15,216 nucleotides of DNA from NCBI GenBank assembly GCA_946534895.1, contig CAMNDE010000072.1:1-15216 (forward strand), in the 5' to 3' direction. The stretch comes from UBA2943 sp946534895 (GTDB taxonomy: Bacteria > Bacillota > Clostridia > Christensenellales > Aristaeellaceae). The notes under the pieces were generated by a model that searched no databases, had not been told where the DNA came from, and worked only from the letters and a program-made list of their open reading frames with translations. Below are positions 1-6,896 of this stretch, one piece after another. The first letter of the stretch is position 1. Each line of letters begins with the position of its first letter. A program made the translations under genes and the position numbers.

Positions 1-48
1 GGCAGCGGAAAAAAATACAAGCAGTGCTGTCAGAAGCGCTGCCCGTGA
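1..48 (+). CDS. C-terminal end of a SEC-C motif protein (partial)
   Basis: Frame 1 reads GSGKKYKQCCQKRCP and then stops at TGA (46-48). GSGKKYKxCC is the hallmark second half of the SEC-C zinc-binding motif (CxCGSGKKYKxCC), found at the C-terminus of SecA, YchJ-like proteins and many uncharacterised bacterial proteins. The rest of the gene lies left of the window, so the parent protein cannot be named. The two cysteines visible in the motif would bind Zn together with an upstream CxC. A terminator follows 10 nt after the stop, which supports a real gene end. Confidence 0.75.
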   Translation, partial: GSGKKYKQCCQKRCP

Positions 49-58
49 AATTCTACTC

Positions 59-91
59 AAAAACGGCCAGTCACCCGACTGACCGTTTTTT
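59..91. terminator. Bidirectional Rho-independent terminator
   Basis: AAAAACGG-C-CAGTC, loop ACCC, GACTG-A-CCGTTTTTT forms a long stem with one C/A mismatch. It has six T on the plus strand and five T on the minus strand. It can end both the plus-strand SEC-C gene and the minus-strand DUF6155-like gene that converge here. Confidence 0.85.
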
Positions 92-124
92 CTGTCCCTG
101 CAGATGCCATGGCCCGTTCCGGTA

Positions 125-655
125 TCAGTCCGCCTCATCCCCGAACAGCTCGAACTGCAGTCCGTCAAACTGCATTTCCAGCTCATCGGCCACGCCGTAC
201 CCGAATTCGCCGCAGGTATCGATCAGATCCTGAAAATCCTCTTCATGCTTCCGGAAAAACTCCGGATCCGTGCCGGCATACTCCAGATACTTTTCCGCGG
301 CCTTCACCAGAGCAGAATAGAAGCTGCTGTCGAAATCCCCGACACTTGCGGAAAGCTGCGCCGCTTCACTGGCAAAGGCGAGGTGCATCAGGGCCAGCGT
401 GGACCTGTCTGTGGTCTTTTCCGTATAGGCTTTCAGCACCGATCTGCATTCCCCGAGGGAAAAGCTGTTTTTCCAGAAAACCTGTGACAGCTTCTTCTGC
501 AGCTGTTCCAGCAGTTTCCCATTTGCACCCTTGTCCCAGAACGTGTTTTCCAGATCCCGGAACACCTTCGCATCCCTGAACAGAGTAAACAGATGCTCCT
601 CCACCTGCTCCCGCGGCAGGGACTGAATCAGCTTTTTGTACTGTGCAGGCGTCAT
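125..655 (-). CDS. DUF6155-like family protein
   Basis: A 176-aa soluble, acidic, mostly helical protein with no signal peptide or membrane segment. The N-terminus (MTPAQYKKLIQSLPREQVEE), the central alternation of short helices and the C-terminal FGYGVADELEMQF segment resemble DUF6155 proteins, whose function is unknown; this match is from memory of the family pattern. The start at 655 is chosen because AAGGAG and GGAGG lie just upstream; an in-frame ATG at 709 lacks a comparable site and would add 18 residues. The gene lies 57 nt downstream of the metallophosphoesterase gene on the same strand, with no terminator between them, so they are probably co-transcribed. It ends at the bidirectional terminator. 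Confidence 0.7.
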   Translation of the reverse strand: MTPAQYKKLIQSLPREQVEEHLFTLFRDAKVFRDLENTFWDKGANGKLLEQLQKKLSQVFWKNSFSLGECRSVLKAYTEKTTDRSTLALMHLAFASEAAQLSASVGDFDSSFYSALVKAAEKYLEYAGTDPEFFRKHEEDFQDLIDTCGEFGYGVADELEMQFDGLQFELFGDEAD

Positions 656-712
656 ATGCCTCCGCTCCTTTCCAGCACCATCGTTTCCGGCTATTGTCAT
701 GCCTTTCATGGT

Positions 713-1723
713 TCAGTATGTGATTTCCCGGTCAGGGCCCGCCCCAAAGCGGGTCAGATGCACCGTCCTCGTCTGGGTATCTATGCTCACCACGTCAAAC
801 AGGAACCGTGAAGCACCCCATCTGTGCCGCTTCGCGTACTCCATGCCCTCCGTGCTCCCGCCGCCCGGCACCTGGTATCTGGCGCAGCCGATGGCGATCT
901 CCTTCCATCCGTCCGCGTCCTGGATCATGTCTCCGTGATCATGCCCATGAATCCAGGCGATCACGGTGCCGCCCTCTGCCTGGAAATCCCGGATTACCTG
1001 CTCAATTTGCTCTCCGCCCTGTATATCCCCGCAGTATCCCCATTCCGGACGCGTGGGACAGTGGGCCAGGAACAGTGCCTGCCGGTCCGTGTCCAGCGCA
1101 TGTTCCAGCCACCGGGCGGTCTCCTCCGTGAACGTCACATCGTCCGTGGATACGCAGATGACCCGTACCCTGTCAAAATCCACATAATAGTCCGTGGGCC
1201 GCAGATCGCTGCGGATTTCCCGCTGTTCCATTCCCGGGTTTCCAAGGATGTCCGCCAGGTCTTGCGGGCTCAGCACTTCCTCCGGTCCGAGACCGGGCCC
1301 GCTTTCCCAGGTGGACCGCACATTGCTGTCATGATTGCCCGCAATGCGGTGCGCAAATGGCGTGACCGCGTTTTCCGCCTCCGTCACATCCCGGATCTGC
1401 GCTTCCGCCTCGGTACGCGTTGTCTTGCTCCCGTTGATGATATCCCCAAGATTCCACAGTGCGTCCACATCAGCCCCTGTCATGACCCTGCCCATGCAGT
1501 CAATGGTCTCCGCATACACGTCCTTCCGGCTCTCCGGGTCATGATGTATGTCCGTGTATATGGCAAGGGTCAGGTCTGAGGAAAGTTTCCGGACCGCATC
1601 CACCGTTTTCCGTATTTCGTGTTCCGTACTTTCCTGCCACAGAAGAAAGATCGCCAGGGCAAAGAGACACAGCACGGCGGGCACCAGCAGCTTCTTCACC
1701 CGGCGCAGCCGTTCCTTTTTCAT
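713..1723 (-). CDS. Membrane-anchored calcineurin-like metallophosphoesterase
   Basis: A 336-aa protein with a basic N-terminus and one hydrophobic segment (about residues 11-29), which suggests a signal anchor with the catalytic domain outside the membrane. The metallophosphoesterase motifs are present in order: DxH at D58/H60, GD at 93-94, GNHD at 129-132, a lone metal-binding H221, and GHDH at 260-263. This is a complete two-metal site. The family hydrolyses phosphomonoesters or phosphodiesters; the substrate cannot be told from sequence. The start has AAGGAG nine bases upstream. The neighbour downstream is the DUF6155-like gene, probably in the same transcript. Confidence 0.88.
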   Translation of the reverse strand: MKKERLRRVKKLLVPAVLCLFALAIFLLWQESTEHEIRKTVDAVRKLSSDLTLAIYTDIHHDPESRKDVYAETIDCMGRVMTGADVDALWNLGDIINGSKTTRTEAEAQIRDVTEAENAVTPFAHRIAGNHDSNVRSTWESGPGLGPEEVLSPQDLADILGNPGMEQREIRSDLRPTDYYVDFDRVRVICVSTDDVTFTEETARWLEHALDTDRQALFLAHCPTRPEWGYCGDIQGGEQIEQVIRDFQAEGGTVIAWIHGHDHGDMIQDADGWKEIAIGCARYQVPGGGSTEGMEYAKRHRWGASRFLFDVVSIDTQTRTVHLTRFGAGPDREITY

Positions 1724-1810
1724 GACGTCCTACTCCTTCCCTCCTGTTCCTGACGGAATGGTACCGCAGCATTTTCCCGCCGGCAAGCCCTGAAGCCGCG
1801 GTCCGGGCCC

Positions 1811-1840
1811 CAAAAGAACGGCCGGGAACATATCCCGGCC
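1811..1840 (-). terminator. Rho-independent terminator of the NhaC gene
   Basis: A perfect 8-bp stem, GGCCGGGA / TCCCGGCC with loop ACATA (1820-1840), followed on the minus strand by GTTCTTTT. It lies 16 nt after the nhaC-like stop codon. Confidence 0.75.
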
Positions 1841-1856
1841 AGGTTTCCGTCTCCCG

Positions 1857-3464
1857 TCACGCTTTCATACGCCGCCGCAGTATTTCCATGGTGAGCAGCA
1901 TCAGCACAATGGCGATGGGCAGCACAATGAGCGCATTGGGCACAAACCCGGCGATCACATAACTCACGCAGCTCACGCCCGCCGCGGTCAGGGCATAGGG
2001 CAGCTGGGTGGACACATGCGTCACATGATCACACTGGGCACCAGCGCTGGCCATGATGGTGGTATCCGAAATCGGCGAGCAGTGGTCACCCCACACAGCA
2101 CCGGCCATGCAGGCACTGACGCAGATGACCCCCAGCGGGTCCGTCAGTGGGAATACGCTCAGCGTAATGGGAATCAGTATGCCGAAGGTGCCCCAGCTCG
2201 TACCTGTGGAGAATGACAGGCCGCCGGCAATCAGGAAGATGACAGCCGGAAGGAAGGCCTTGAATGTACCTGCCGAGTTTTTCACCAGCATTTCCACATA
2301 CTCTTTCGCGCCCAGACTGTCGGTCATGATCTTCAGGGTCCACGCGAAGGTCAGGATCAGGATGGCAGGCACCATGGACCTGAAGCCCTCAGGAATGCAC
2401 TCGGCAATATCCTGAAATTTCAGGGACCCTCGGATCAGATAGTAGGCCATGGTAATGATCAGCGTCACCACGGAGCCCAGCATCAGGCCCACGGACGCGT
2501 CCGAGCCGGAGAACGCTTCCACAAACCCGACGCCCGCGAAGAATCCGCCGGAATAGATCATGCCGATGACACAGGAAATGATGAGCACCGCGATGGGCAG
2601 CACCAGATCCAGCACCCGGCCGCCAGGCTTTTCCTCCCCGCTCTCTTCCTTTTCCCGGATGCGGCTTCCGGAAAACAGATCGCCTTTCTCACTGGCATTC
2701 CGCTCATGCCTTGCCATGGGCCCGTAGTCCATATTGGCAAACGCCAGGTAGAACATCATCACCAGTGTCAGGATCGCGTAGAAATTGTAGGGAATGGCCT
2801 GAATAAACAGCTCCAGTCCGTTTCCTTCCTGCACATAGGAGGACACGGCCGCCGCCCAGGACGACACCGGCGCAATAATGCACACAGGTGCCGCCGTCGC
2901 GTCGATGAGGTAGGCCAGCTTCGCCCGGGAAATCCGGTTCTTGTCGCTGACCGGGCGCATCACGGAGCCCACGGTCAGGCAGTTGAAATAGTCATCTATG
3001 AAGATCAGCGCGCCCAGTGCGATCACCGCCGCCTGGGTGCCGGAGCGGGACCGGATGTGTTCGGACGCCCAGCGCCCAAAGGCGGCCGAGCCCCCGGCCC
3101 GGTTCATGAGCATCACCAGCATGCCCAGCATCACCAGGAATACCAGAATGCCCACGTTGTAGGGATCCGAAAGCGAACCCACAACGCCGACACGCAGCGC
3201 AGCCATCAGAGTACCTTCAAAGCTGAAGTTCGAGTACAGAAGGCCGCCCGCAATAATGCCGATGAACAGCGAGGAATACACTTCCTTGGTGATCAGCGCC
3301 AGAGCGATGGCAATGACCGGCGGCAGAAGCGACCATATGGTCTGATGAAACGGCGATACATATCCGGTGATCTCCTCCGCCCCTTCTGTCCCCGCTGAGC
3401 ACAGAAGCAGAACAGCAGAAGCAATCAAAGCTGTCGCATACAGGATACGTGTTCTCTTTCTCAT
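1857..3464 (-). CDS. NhaC-family Na+/H+ antiporter
   Basis: A 535-aa polytopic membrane protein of the NhaC family, expected to exchange cytoplasmic Na+ (or another cation or organic ion) for H+. Visible family signatures include IFIDDYFNCLTVGSVMRP with SDKNRISRAKLAYLIDATAAP, and the C-terminal GTSWGTFGILIP followed by VWGDHCSPISDTTIMAS. An N-terminal hydrophobic segment resembling a signal peptide (about residues 6-23) precedes the transporter core. The start at 3464 (MRKRTRILY) is chosen because GGGGGA lies 6 nt upstream; the in-frame ATG at 3470 would touch that site. The frame stays open a further 90 codons upstream (to 3740), but that part lies in lower-GC DNA and is treated separately as a broken gene. 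The exact substrate is unknown. Confidence 0.9.
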   Translation of the reverse strand: MRKRTRILYATALIASAVLLLCSAGTEGAEEITGYVSPFHQTIWSLLPPVIAIALALITKEVYSSLFIGIIAGGLLYSNFSFEGTLMAALRVGVVGSLSDPYNVGILVFLVMLGMLVMLMNRAGGSAAFGRWASEHIRSRSGTQAAVIALGALIFIDDYFNCLTVGSVMRPVSDKNRISRAKLAYLIDATAAPVCIIAPVSSWAAAVSSYVQEGNGLELFIQAIPYNFYAILTLVMMFYLAFANMDYGPMARHERNASEKGDLFSGSRIREKEESGEEKPGGRVLDLVLPIAVLIISCVIGMIYSGGFFAGVGFVEAFSGSDASVGLMLGSVVTLIITMAYYLIRGSLKFQDIAECIPEGFRSMVPAILILTFAWTLKIMTDSLGAKEYVEMLVKNSAGTFKAFLPAVIFLIAGGLSFSTGTSWGTFGILIPITLSVFPLTDPLGVICVSACMAGAVWGDHCSPISDTTIMASAGAQCDHVTHVSTQLPYALTAAGVSCVSYVIAGFVPNALIVLPIAIVLMLLTMEILRRRMKA

Positions 3465-3470
3465 GTCCAT

Positions 3471-3833
3471 TCCCCCTGCATTTTCCTGCAGTAAACCAAG
3501 TATTTCCAGACATGCTCTTCCTGTCTGTTCATAAGAATAACCTGCCAACTTTGATGCAAACCAACGAAACTGAAAAACCGACGCAAATGTCCAGAGGAAG
3601 GAATACACAATAGCACTTGAAAACTCGCAGTGAATCAGCAGGATGTCGTTTTCAATTGCTCGGATTTTCAGGTGGAGTTTATGCTTTTCTTCCGGTGGAC
3701 ATACCTTGGACAGCACCTCCAGGAAATGTTGACCGATCATCGATGGATCATAAACATTGGCAGCGCAAATGAAACGGAGAGTGGCCGGCCCATGATGCAG
3801 CCTTTTGCCTTCTTATCTTTTTCGCCCAATCAT
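3471..3833 (-). pseudogene. Broken ORF of unknown function, in frame with nhaC
   Basis: An ATG at 3833 has a strong AAAGGAG site 6 nt upstream, but the seventh codon is TAA (3813-3815). After it the same frame stays open for about 115 codons (…VYDPSMIGQHFLEVLSKVC … LAGYSYEQTGRACLEILGLL…) and runs without a stop into the nhaC start. I do not recognise the protein. It looks mostly helical, with an aromatic-rich stretch SFLWTFASVFQFRWFASK. The good ribosome site, the length of open frame and the premature stop suggest a gene inactivated by point mutation whose own stop was lost at the junction with nhaC. Alternatively it is non-coding and open by chance. Confidence 0.45.
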
Positions 3834-4107
3834 CTTTATCTCCTTTATTTTCCCTGAGAATTGGTAAAAAATGCATTCCAGGGATATAAGCAACAACAGA
3901 ATGGCATGTATAACTCTCTGCGTCATTTGCGATTTCACCAGAATCCGAGAAAAAGACTGTTATCGGGGAATTTTACCGTCAAATCTCAATGGAGGAAAGC
4001 CTGCAAACCACAGGACGCATGAACCGTGGTATGTCCGGTTATGAAAAGCCGATGTTTCTCATTTGCAGGCGCTTTTCGATAGCGTCTGGTGACGTTTTTC
4101 GTAGCAG
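3834..4107. other. Stretch with no recognisable gene
   Basis: AT-richer DNA between the broken ORF and the polymerase remnant. A short plus-strand frame crosses it (MEESLQTTGRMNRGMSGYEK…), but I see no family resemblance in that part. It may be further-decayed upstream polymerase or phage sequence. Confidence 0.4.
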
Positions 4108-4437
4108 AATAGTGAAAAACTTCCTGTCACCTGCTGTCAGTCCAGTCAAGCGGCAGCACAGCTACGTTAAGTCGCAGATCGACACGAATCAGTTCATCGG
4201 CGATGACGACACCTTCATGGGCAGCACGAAAAAATGAGAGCGGCTGGAAAATTACGGGCCAAAACTCTGCGAAAACATTCCTCAGGCCCTCAGCCGAGAT
4301 ATCCTGTGCTATGCCATGCTGACAAAGCACACAAGCCGGATCGTGGCGCATCTACACAATGAACTGATCATCGAATGTCAGCCGGATGTCTCGCTGACGG
4401 CAGTTTCAGAACAGATGAGCAATGAACACCGAACTTG
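4108..4437 (+). pseudogene. Remnant of phage-type family A DNA polymerase (C-terminal end)
   Basis: Read in one frame, the segment gives …SPVKRQHSYVKSQIDTNQFI, GDDDTFMGSTKK, TGA, then ERLENYGPKLCENIPQALSR, DILCYAMLTK, HTSRIVAHLHNELIIE and CQPDVSLTAVSEQM. This follows the end of phage/prophage PolA-type polymerases, whose consensus is roughly LPSGR.LSYVKPRIG.N.FGG.S.TFMG….KKWERLE.YGPKL.ENIVQA.ARD.L..AM, then a VMHVHDEV motif. The HDE catalytic motif has become HNE, and the conserved Trp before ERLE is TGA (4235-4237). The polymerase and exonuclease regions upstream are missing and the C-terminal finish is lost. This is a dead fragment, a footprint of a former prophage. The motif match is from memory. 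Confidence 0.8.
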
Positions 4438-4502
4438 ATGCTATGGGCCAATGGTGATAAGGCATAGAAAGAGTCGGACCTATCAGTATAATTGGGGTTC
4501 CA

Positions 4503-4534
4503 TTGACGGCCTCCATATACTATGTTATTATAAT
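4503..4534 (+). promoter_or_regulatory. Sigma70-like promoter of the AbiF cassette
   Basis: TTGACG (4503-4508), a 17-nt spacer, then TATTAT (4526-4531), overlapping a consensus TATAAT at 4529-4534. Transcription should start near 4538-4541, immediately before the leader hairpin and 65-70 nt before the abiF start codon. Confidence 0.65.
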
Positions 4535-4537
4535 AGC

Positions 4538-4590
4538 AACAGCTCCCTCAGGCCTCTGTGGTAACACATGCACACTTGAGGGCGTTCTGT
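4538..4590 (+). ncRNA. Candidate structured leader / AbiF-associated RNA
   Basis: Outer stem CCCTCA (4545-4550) pairs with TGAGGG (4577-4582). Inner stem TGTG (4557-4560) pairs with CACA (4565-4568) and is capped by a GTAA (GNRA-class) tetraloop, with an asymmetric internal loop between the two stems. The element lies between a good promoter and the abiF ribosome site. A conserved 'abiF RNA' motif upstream of such genes has been described, and AbiF-family HEPN proteins have been reported to work with a non-coding RNA. Whether this copy matches that motif needs a covariance-model search. It could also simply be a 5' UTR hairpin. Confidence 0.45.
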
Positions 4591-4607
4591 TTTATAGGAG
4601 GATTTAC

Positions 4608-5489
4608 ATGGCGGAAAAGAAATTCAAAACCATCAAGGAACAGATCGATCTGCTCAATTCAAGAGGGCTTACCATCTCCGATGAGAGAACGGCTGGTAAT
4701 TTTCTGCTTCGAAATAACTACTATCGAGTCAGCGGTTATTCGCTTACCCTGAGGAACCACGATGTTTTCTATCCCAGTGCCACCTTCCAGAACATCATGG
4801 ACATATACCTTTTCGATCATGAATTCCGACATCTGATTCTCCATTTTCTCGAGTGCATAGAGGTATCTTTCAAGTCGATCTATTCCTACGAATTCACCAA
4901 AGTATATGGGCCCACCGGATATCTAGATGCCAGCCATTTTACCGATGCACTCCAACATAAGAACACGCTTCAGAGGATCGAAGAACAAAAGAACAAGCGG
5001 CACCCACACGAAGCTTACCTGAAGCATTTTATTGATGACTTAGGTCAGGATATACCGCTTTGGGCTTGCGTGGATTTGATGACGATATCTGATATTTCGT
5101 TCCTATACAAAATCAGTGAGGAACCAGTCCAAAAAGCAGTAGCGGCACATTATGGCCTTACCATGAACACTGGCCATCAAATCCTCGGTGGTTTCATGCA
5201 CAGCATGACCATTATTCGCAATCTTTGTGCTCATGGAAGTCGCCTTTTCAATCGATTATTTGAGCAGAAACCCTCCCTGAGCCGAAAAGAGCAGACGCTG
5301 CTGATTGTAAATAGTAATGGAACCAAGGACAACGCACATCTGTATGGATTCATCCTCGTTATGCGACGGTTATTGACTTCGGAGGAATTTTCTGATTTTA
5401 AACAGCGTATTATTCTCCTGACAAAGAAGTATCCTTTCGTCAGTATGAAATACTACGGATTCAGGGACGATTGGGAGGCCCAATTATAA
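4608..5489 (+). CDS. Abi_2 family (AbiD/AbiF) HEPN abortive-infection protein
   Basis: A 293-aa protein of typical Abi_2 length. Family signatures are NNYYRVSGYSLTLRN (36-50), YLFDHEFRHLILHFLECIEV (67-86), PLWACVDLMTISDISFLY (150-167) and the C-terminal HEPN motif RNLCAH, with R204 and H209 as the RxxxxH catalytic pair. HEPN proteins of this family act as RNases that arrest growth on phage infection; related AbiF proteins have been proposed as ancestors of Cas13. The start at 4608 is set by AGGAGG six bases upstream; upstream in-frame codons back to 4503 overlap the promoter. The gene has its own promoter, a structured leader and its own terminator. It sits beside a decayed phage polymerase on the opposite strand to the flanking core genes, which suggests acquisition with mobile DNA. 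It appears intact. Confidence 0.88.
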   Translation: MAEKKFKTIKEQIDLLNSRGLTISDERTAGNFLLRNNYYRVSGYSLTLRNHDVFYPSATFQNIMDIYLFDHEFRHLILHFLECIEVSFKSIYSYEFTKVYGPTGYLDASHFTDALQHKNTLQRIEEQKNKRHPHEAYLKHFIDDLGQDIPLWACVDLMTISDISFLYKISEEPVQKAVAAHYGLTMNTGHQILGGFMHSMTIIRNLCAHGSRLFNRLFEQKPSLSRKEQTLLIVNSNGTKDNAHLYGFILVMRRLLTSEEFSDFKQRIILLTKKYPFVSMKYYGFRDDWEAQL

Positions 5490-5496
5490 AAAATTT

Positions 5497-5534
5497 GCCG
5501 GGGTTGGCGCTTTGATACCAACCTCGGCCTTTTT
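5497..5534 (+). terminator. Rho-independent terminator of the AbiF cassette
   Basis: GCCGGGGTTGG (5497-5507) pairs with CCAACCTCGGC (5518-5528) over 11 bp with one G-T wobble, followed by CTTTTT. It begins 7 nt after the abiF stop codon. Confidence 0.9.
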
Positions 5535-6040
5535 CAGTCAATGGGAATCGTTCAACAGATCTGCCAGCCGCTTTGCTCCTGGGACGCGTTTGTGCACAGC
5601 CCGATGACTGTACTTCTACCCTGTGGCCATACTGATCAAATCAGCCAATTGGTGTCCTGTCACGTCAGGCTCGTGGACTACCATGCGTTTGTTCCAGTGA
5701 TCTGTTTGATTTTAGGAACATCTCAATGCTGAGGTGATGGCAGTAGAACAGGCATCAAATTGCACTAAACAACGAAACTCCAAACTTCCCAACAAAACCC
5801 GCGACTAACACTTAGACGCGAAACGATCCGAAACCGGCGATATGGAACCGACTGCCAGAGCAGCGGAAAAGATGTGACCAGGTTACTGAAACCCTTTGGT
5901 TTACATGGATTATCCATGTTGCTTTGTACCCAAGTTACTCTGGTCATAGGCGCATCATACATATATCCCGTTCAACTAACCAACAATTACACATATTGCT
6001 TTCTCTGCTGCTGTGGACGCATGGAGGCACATGGATGTTT
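5535..6040. other. Stretch of about 500 bp with no recognisable gene
   Basis: This is lower-GC DNA between the AbiF terminator and the end of the phospholipase gene. All six frames were scanned. Open stretches are short, lack ribosome sites and show no family motif. It is most simply read as decayed accessory or phage DNA and probably forms the right part of the island. Confidence 0.5.
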
Positions 6041-6826
6041 TCAAGTCGCACTCCGACCATGATAGGTTTTCGTGCCGATCCGTTCGCGCAGACTGCCTGC
6101 GTCCGTTTCCCCCGCCCGGAACTTCCAGGCTTCCGTGACAAGCACTGTGCCAAGCCTGACCGCCTCCTCTTCCAGGGCATCGAATGGCCCAAGGTCCAGG
6201 CCGTCCGCCATGTGTGTCCTGTACGATGCGGAGGCCAGCTTGCCGGGCATTCTGCGGAGCAGGCGTTCCAGCAGCCCGTGCTGATCCTTGGCGATAAAGT
6301 GGAACCAGCGCATATGCCTGCAGGAAATCCGGTAATACCTGTCGTCCCAGCCGTACACCTTCCTCATCGCTTCCCGCACTTCAGGAAGATCCGGAAAAGG
6401 CATGAACAGCTTCATGATCTCCCGCGGCTGCCTGCCCTGGCGCTTCAGTTCCAGGACATCCAGCCGGCGCTCAATGGCCGCGTGCATGTCATCCCGGTCC
6501 TGCGCCTGCGCATTGATAAAGGGATGCGTCGTGGAATCCAGCGCAAAGTGACAGAGAAACCCGGCCAGGAAGGAAAACATTTCCTGGCTTTCGCTTCTCT
6601 GTGCGAGCTCCATGAGAAATTCCTGCGTGCACTGACCATGCATGATATCCGCCCTGCGGCTGATCCCGTGCCGGAGCGGAAGCGCATAAAAGCGGTAATA
6701 AATATACGGATCCGGTCCCATGACGGAAAAATAGAAGATCTTCCGGTCAATGCTGCCTGCGATCTCCTCATCCAGGTTTTCCAGCACCCGGTCCGCCATG
6801 GCATTGTGCTTTACAATATCCGGCAA
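6041..6826 (-). CDS. Zinc-dependent phospholipase C family protein
   Basis: A 261-aa protein of the zinc-dependent phospholipase C / S1-P1 nuclease-like group. The N-terminal PDIVKHNAMADRVLENL, the early DPYIYYRFY segment and especially FLAGFLCHFALDSTTHPFI fit the His/Asp metal-binding helices of this family. These enzymes hydrolyse phosphodiester bonds, often of phospholipids, using up to three zinc ions. No clear export signal is visible, so it may act in the cytoplasm. The start is taken as TTG at 6826: AAGGGAG sits 8 nt upstream, and the family usually begins (M)PDxxxH; a longer reading into the neighbouring gene is not credible. It lies 70 nt downstream of the glycerophosphodiesterase gene, probably in one transcript. 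Confidence 0.8.
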   Translation of the reverse strand: MPDIVKHNAMADRVLENLDEEIAGSIDRKIFYFSVMGPDPYIYYRFYALPLRHGISRRADIMHGQCTQEFLMELAQRSESQEMFSFLAGFLCHFALDSTTHPFINAQAQDRDDMHAAIERRLDVLELKRQGRQPREIMKLFMPFPDLPEVREAMRKVYGWDDRYYRISCRHMRWFHFIAKDQHGLLERLLRRMPGKLASASYRTHMADGLDLGPFDALEEEAVRLGTVLVTEAWKFRAGETDAGSLRERIGTKTYHGRSAT

Positions 6827-6896
6827 CGTGCCATCTCCCTTCAGGCTATGCATGCCGGAAAAACGCCGGCATAGTTCCGCATATGGTCTAACCGCC

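Noticed and set aside
713..1579. Long plus-strand frames over the metallophosphoesterase gene (for example 824-1579)
   Set aside because: They are antisense shadows in GC-rich DNA. The minus-strand frame carries all metallophosphoesterase motifs and a ribosome site.
2706..3398. 230-codon plus-strand frame opposite nhaC
   Set aside because: It is rich in His, Arg and Gln from reversed codons, has no ribosome site or motif, and overlaps the NhaC signature regions.
3465..3833. Cation or lysine riboswitch upstream of nhaC
   Set aside because: I looked for known riboswitch cores on the minus strand and saw none. The segment reads as a broken ORF instead.
4235..4237. TGA standing where Trp is expected, both here and at 8165-8167, suggesting TGA is read as Trp
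   Set aside because: Intact genes in the window use TGG for Trp and end in TGA (for example the DUF6155-like, phospholipase and NifX-FKBP genes). Both TGA codons lie in otherwise decayed genes, so they are nonsense mutations.
4503..4607. Longer N-terminus of the AbiF protein starting at 4503
   Set aside because: These codons cover the promoter and leader hairpin and lack a ribosome site. AGGAGG points to the ATG at 4608, which also gives the normal family N-terminus.
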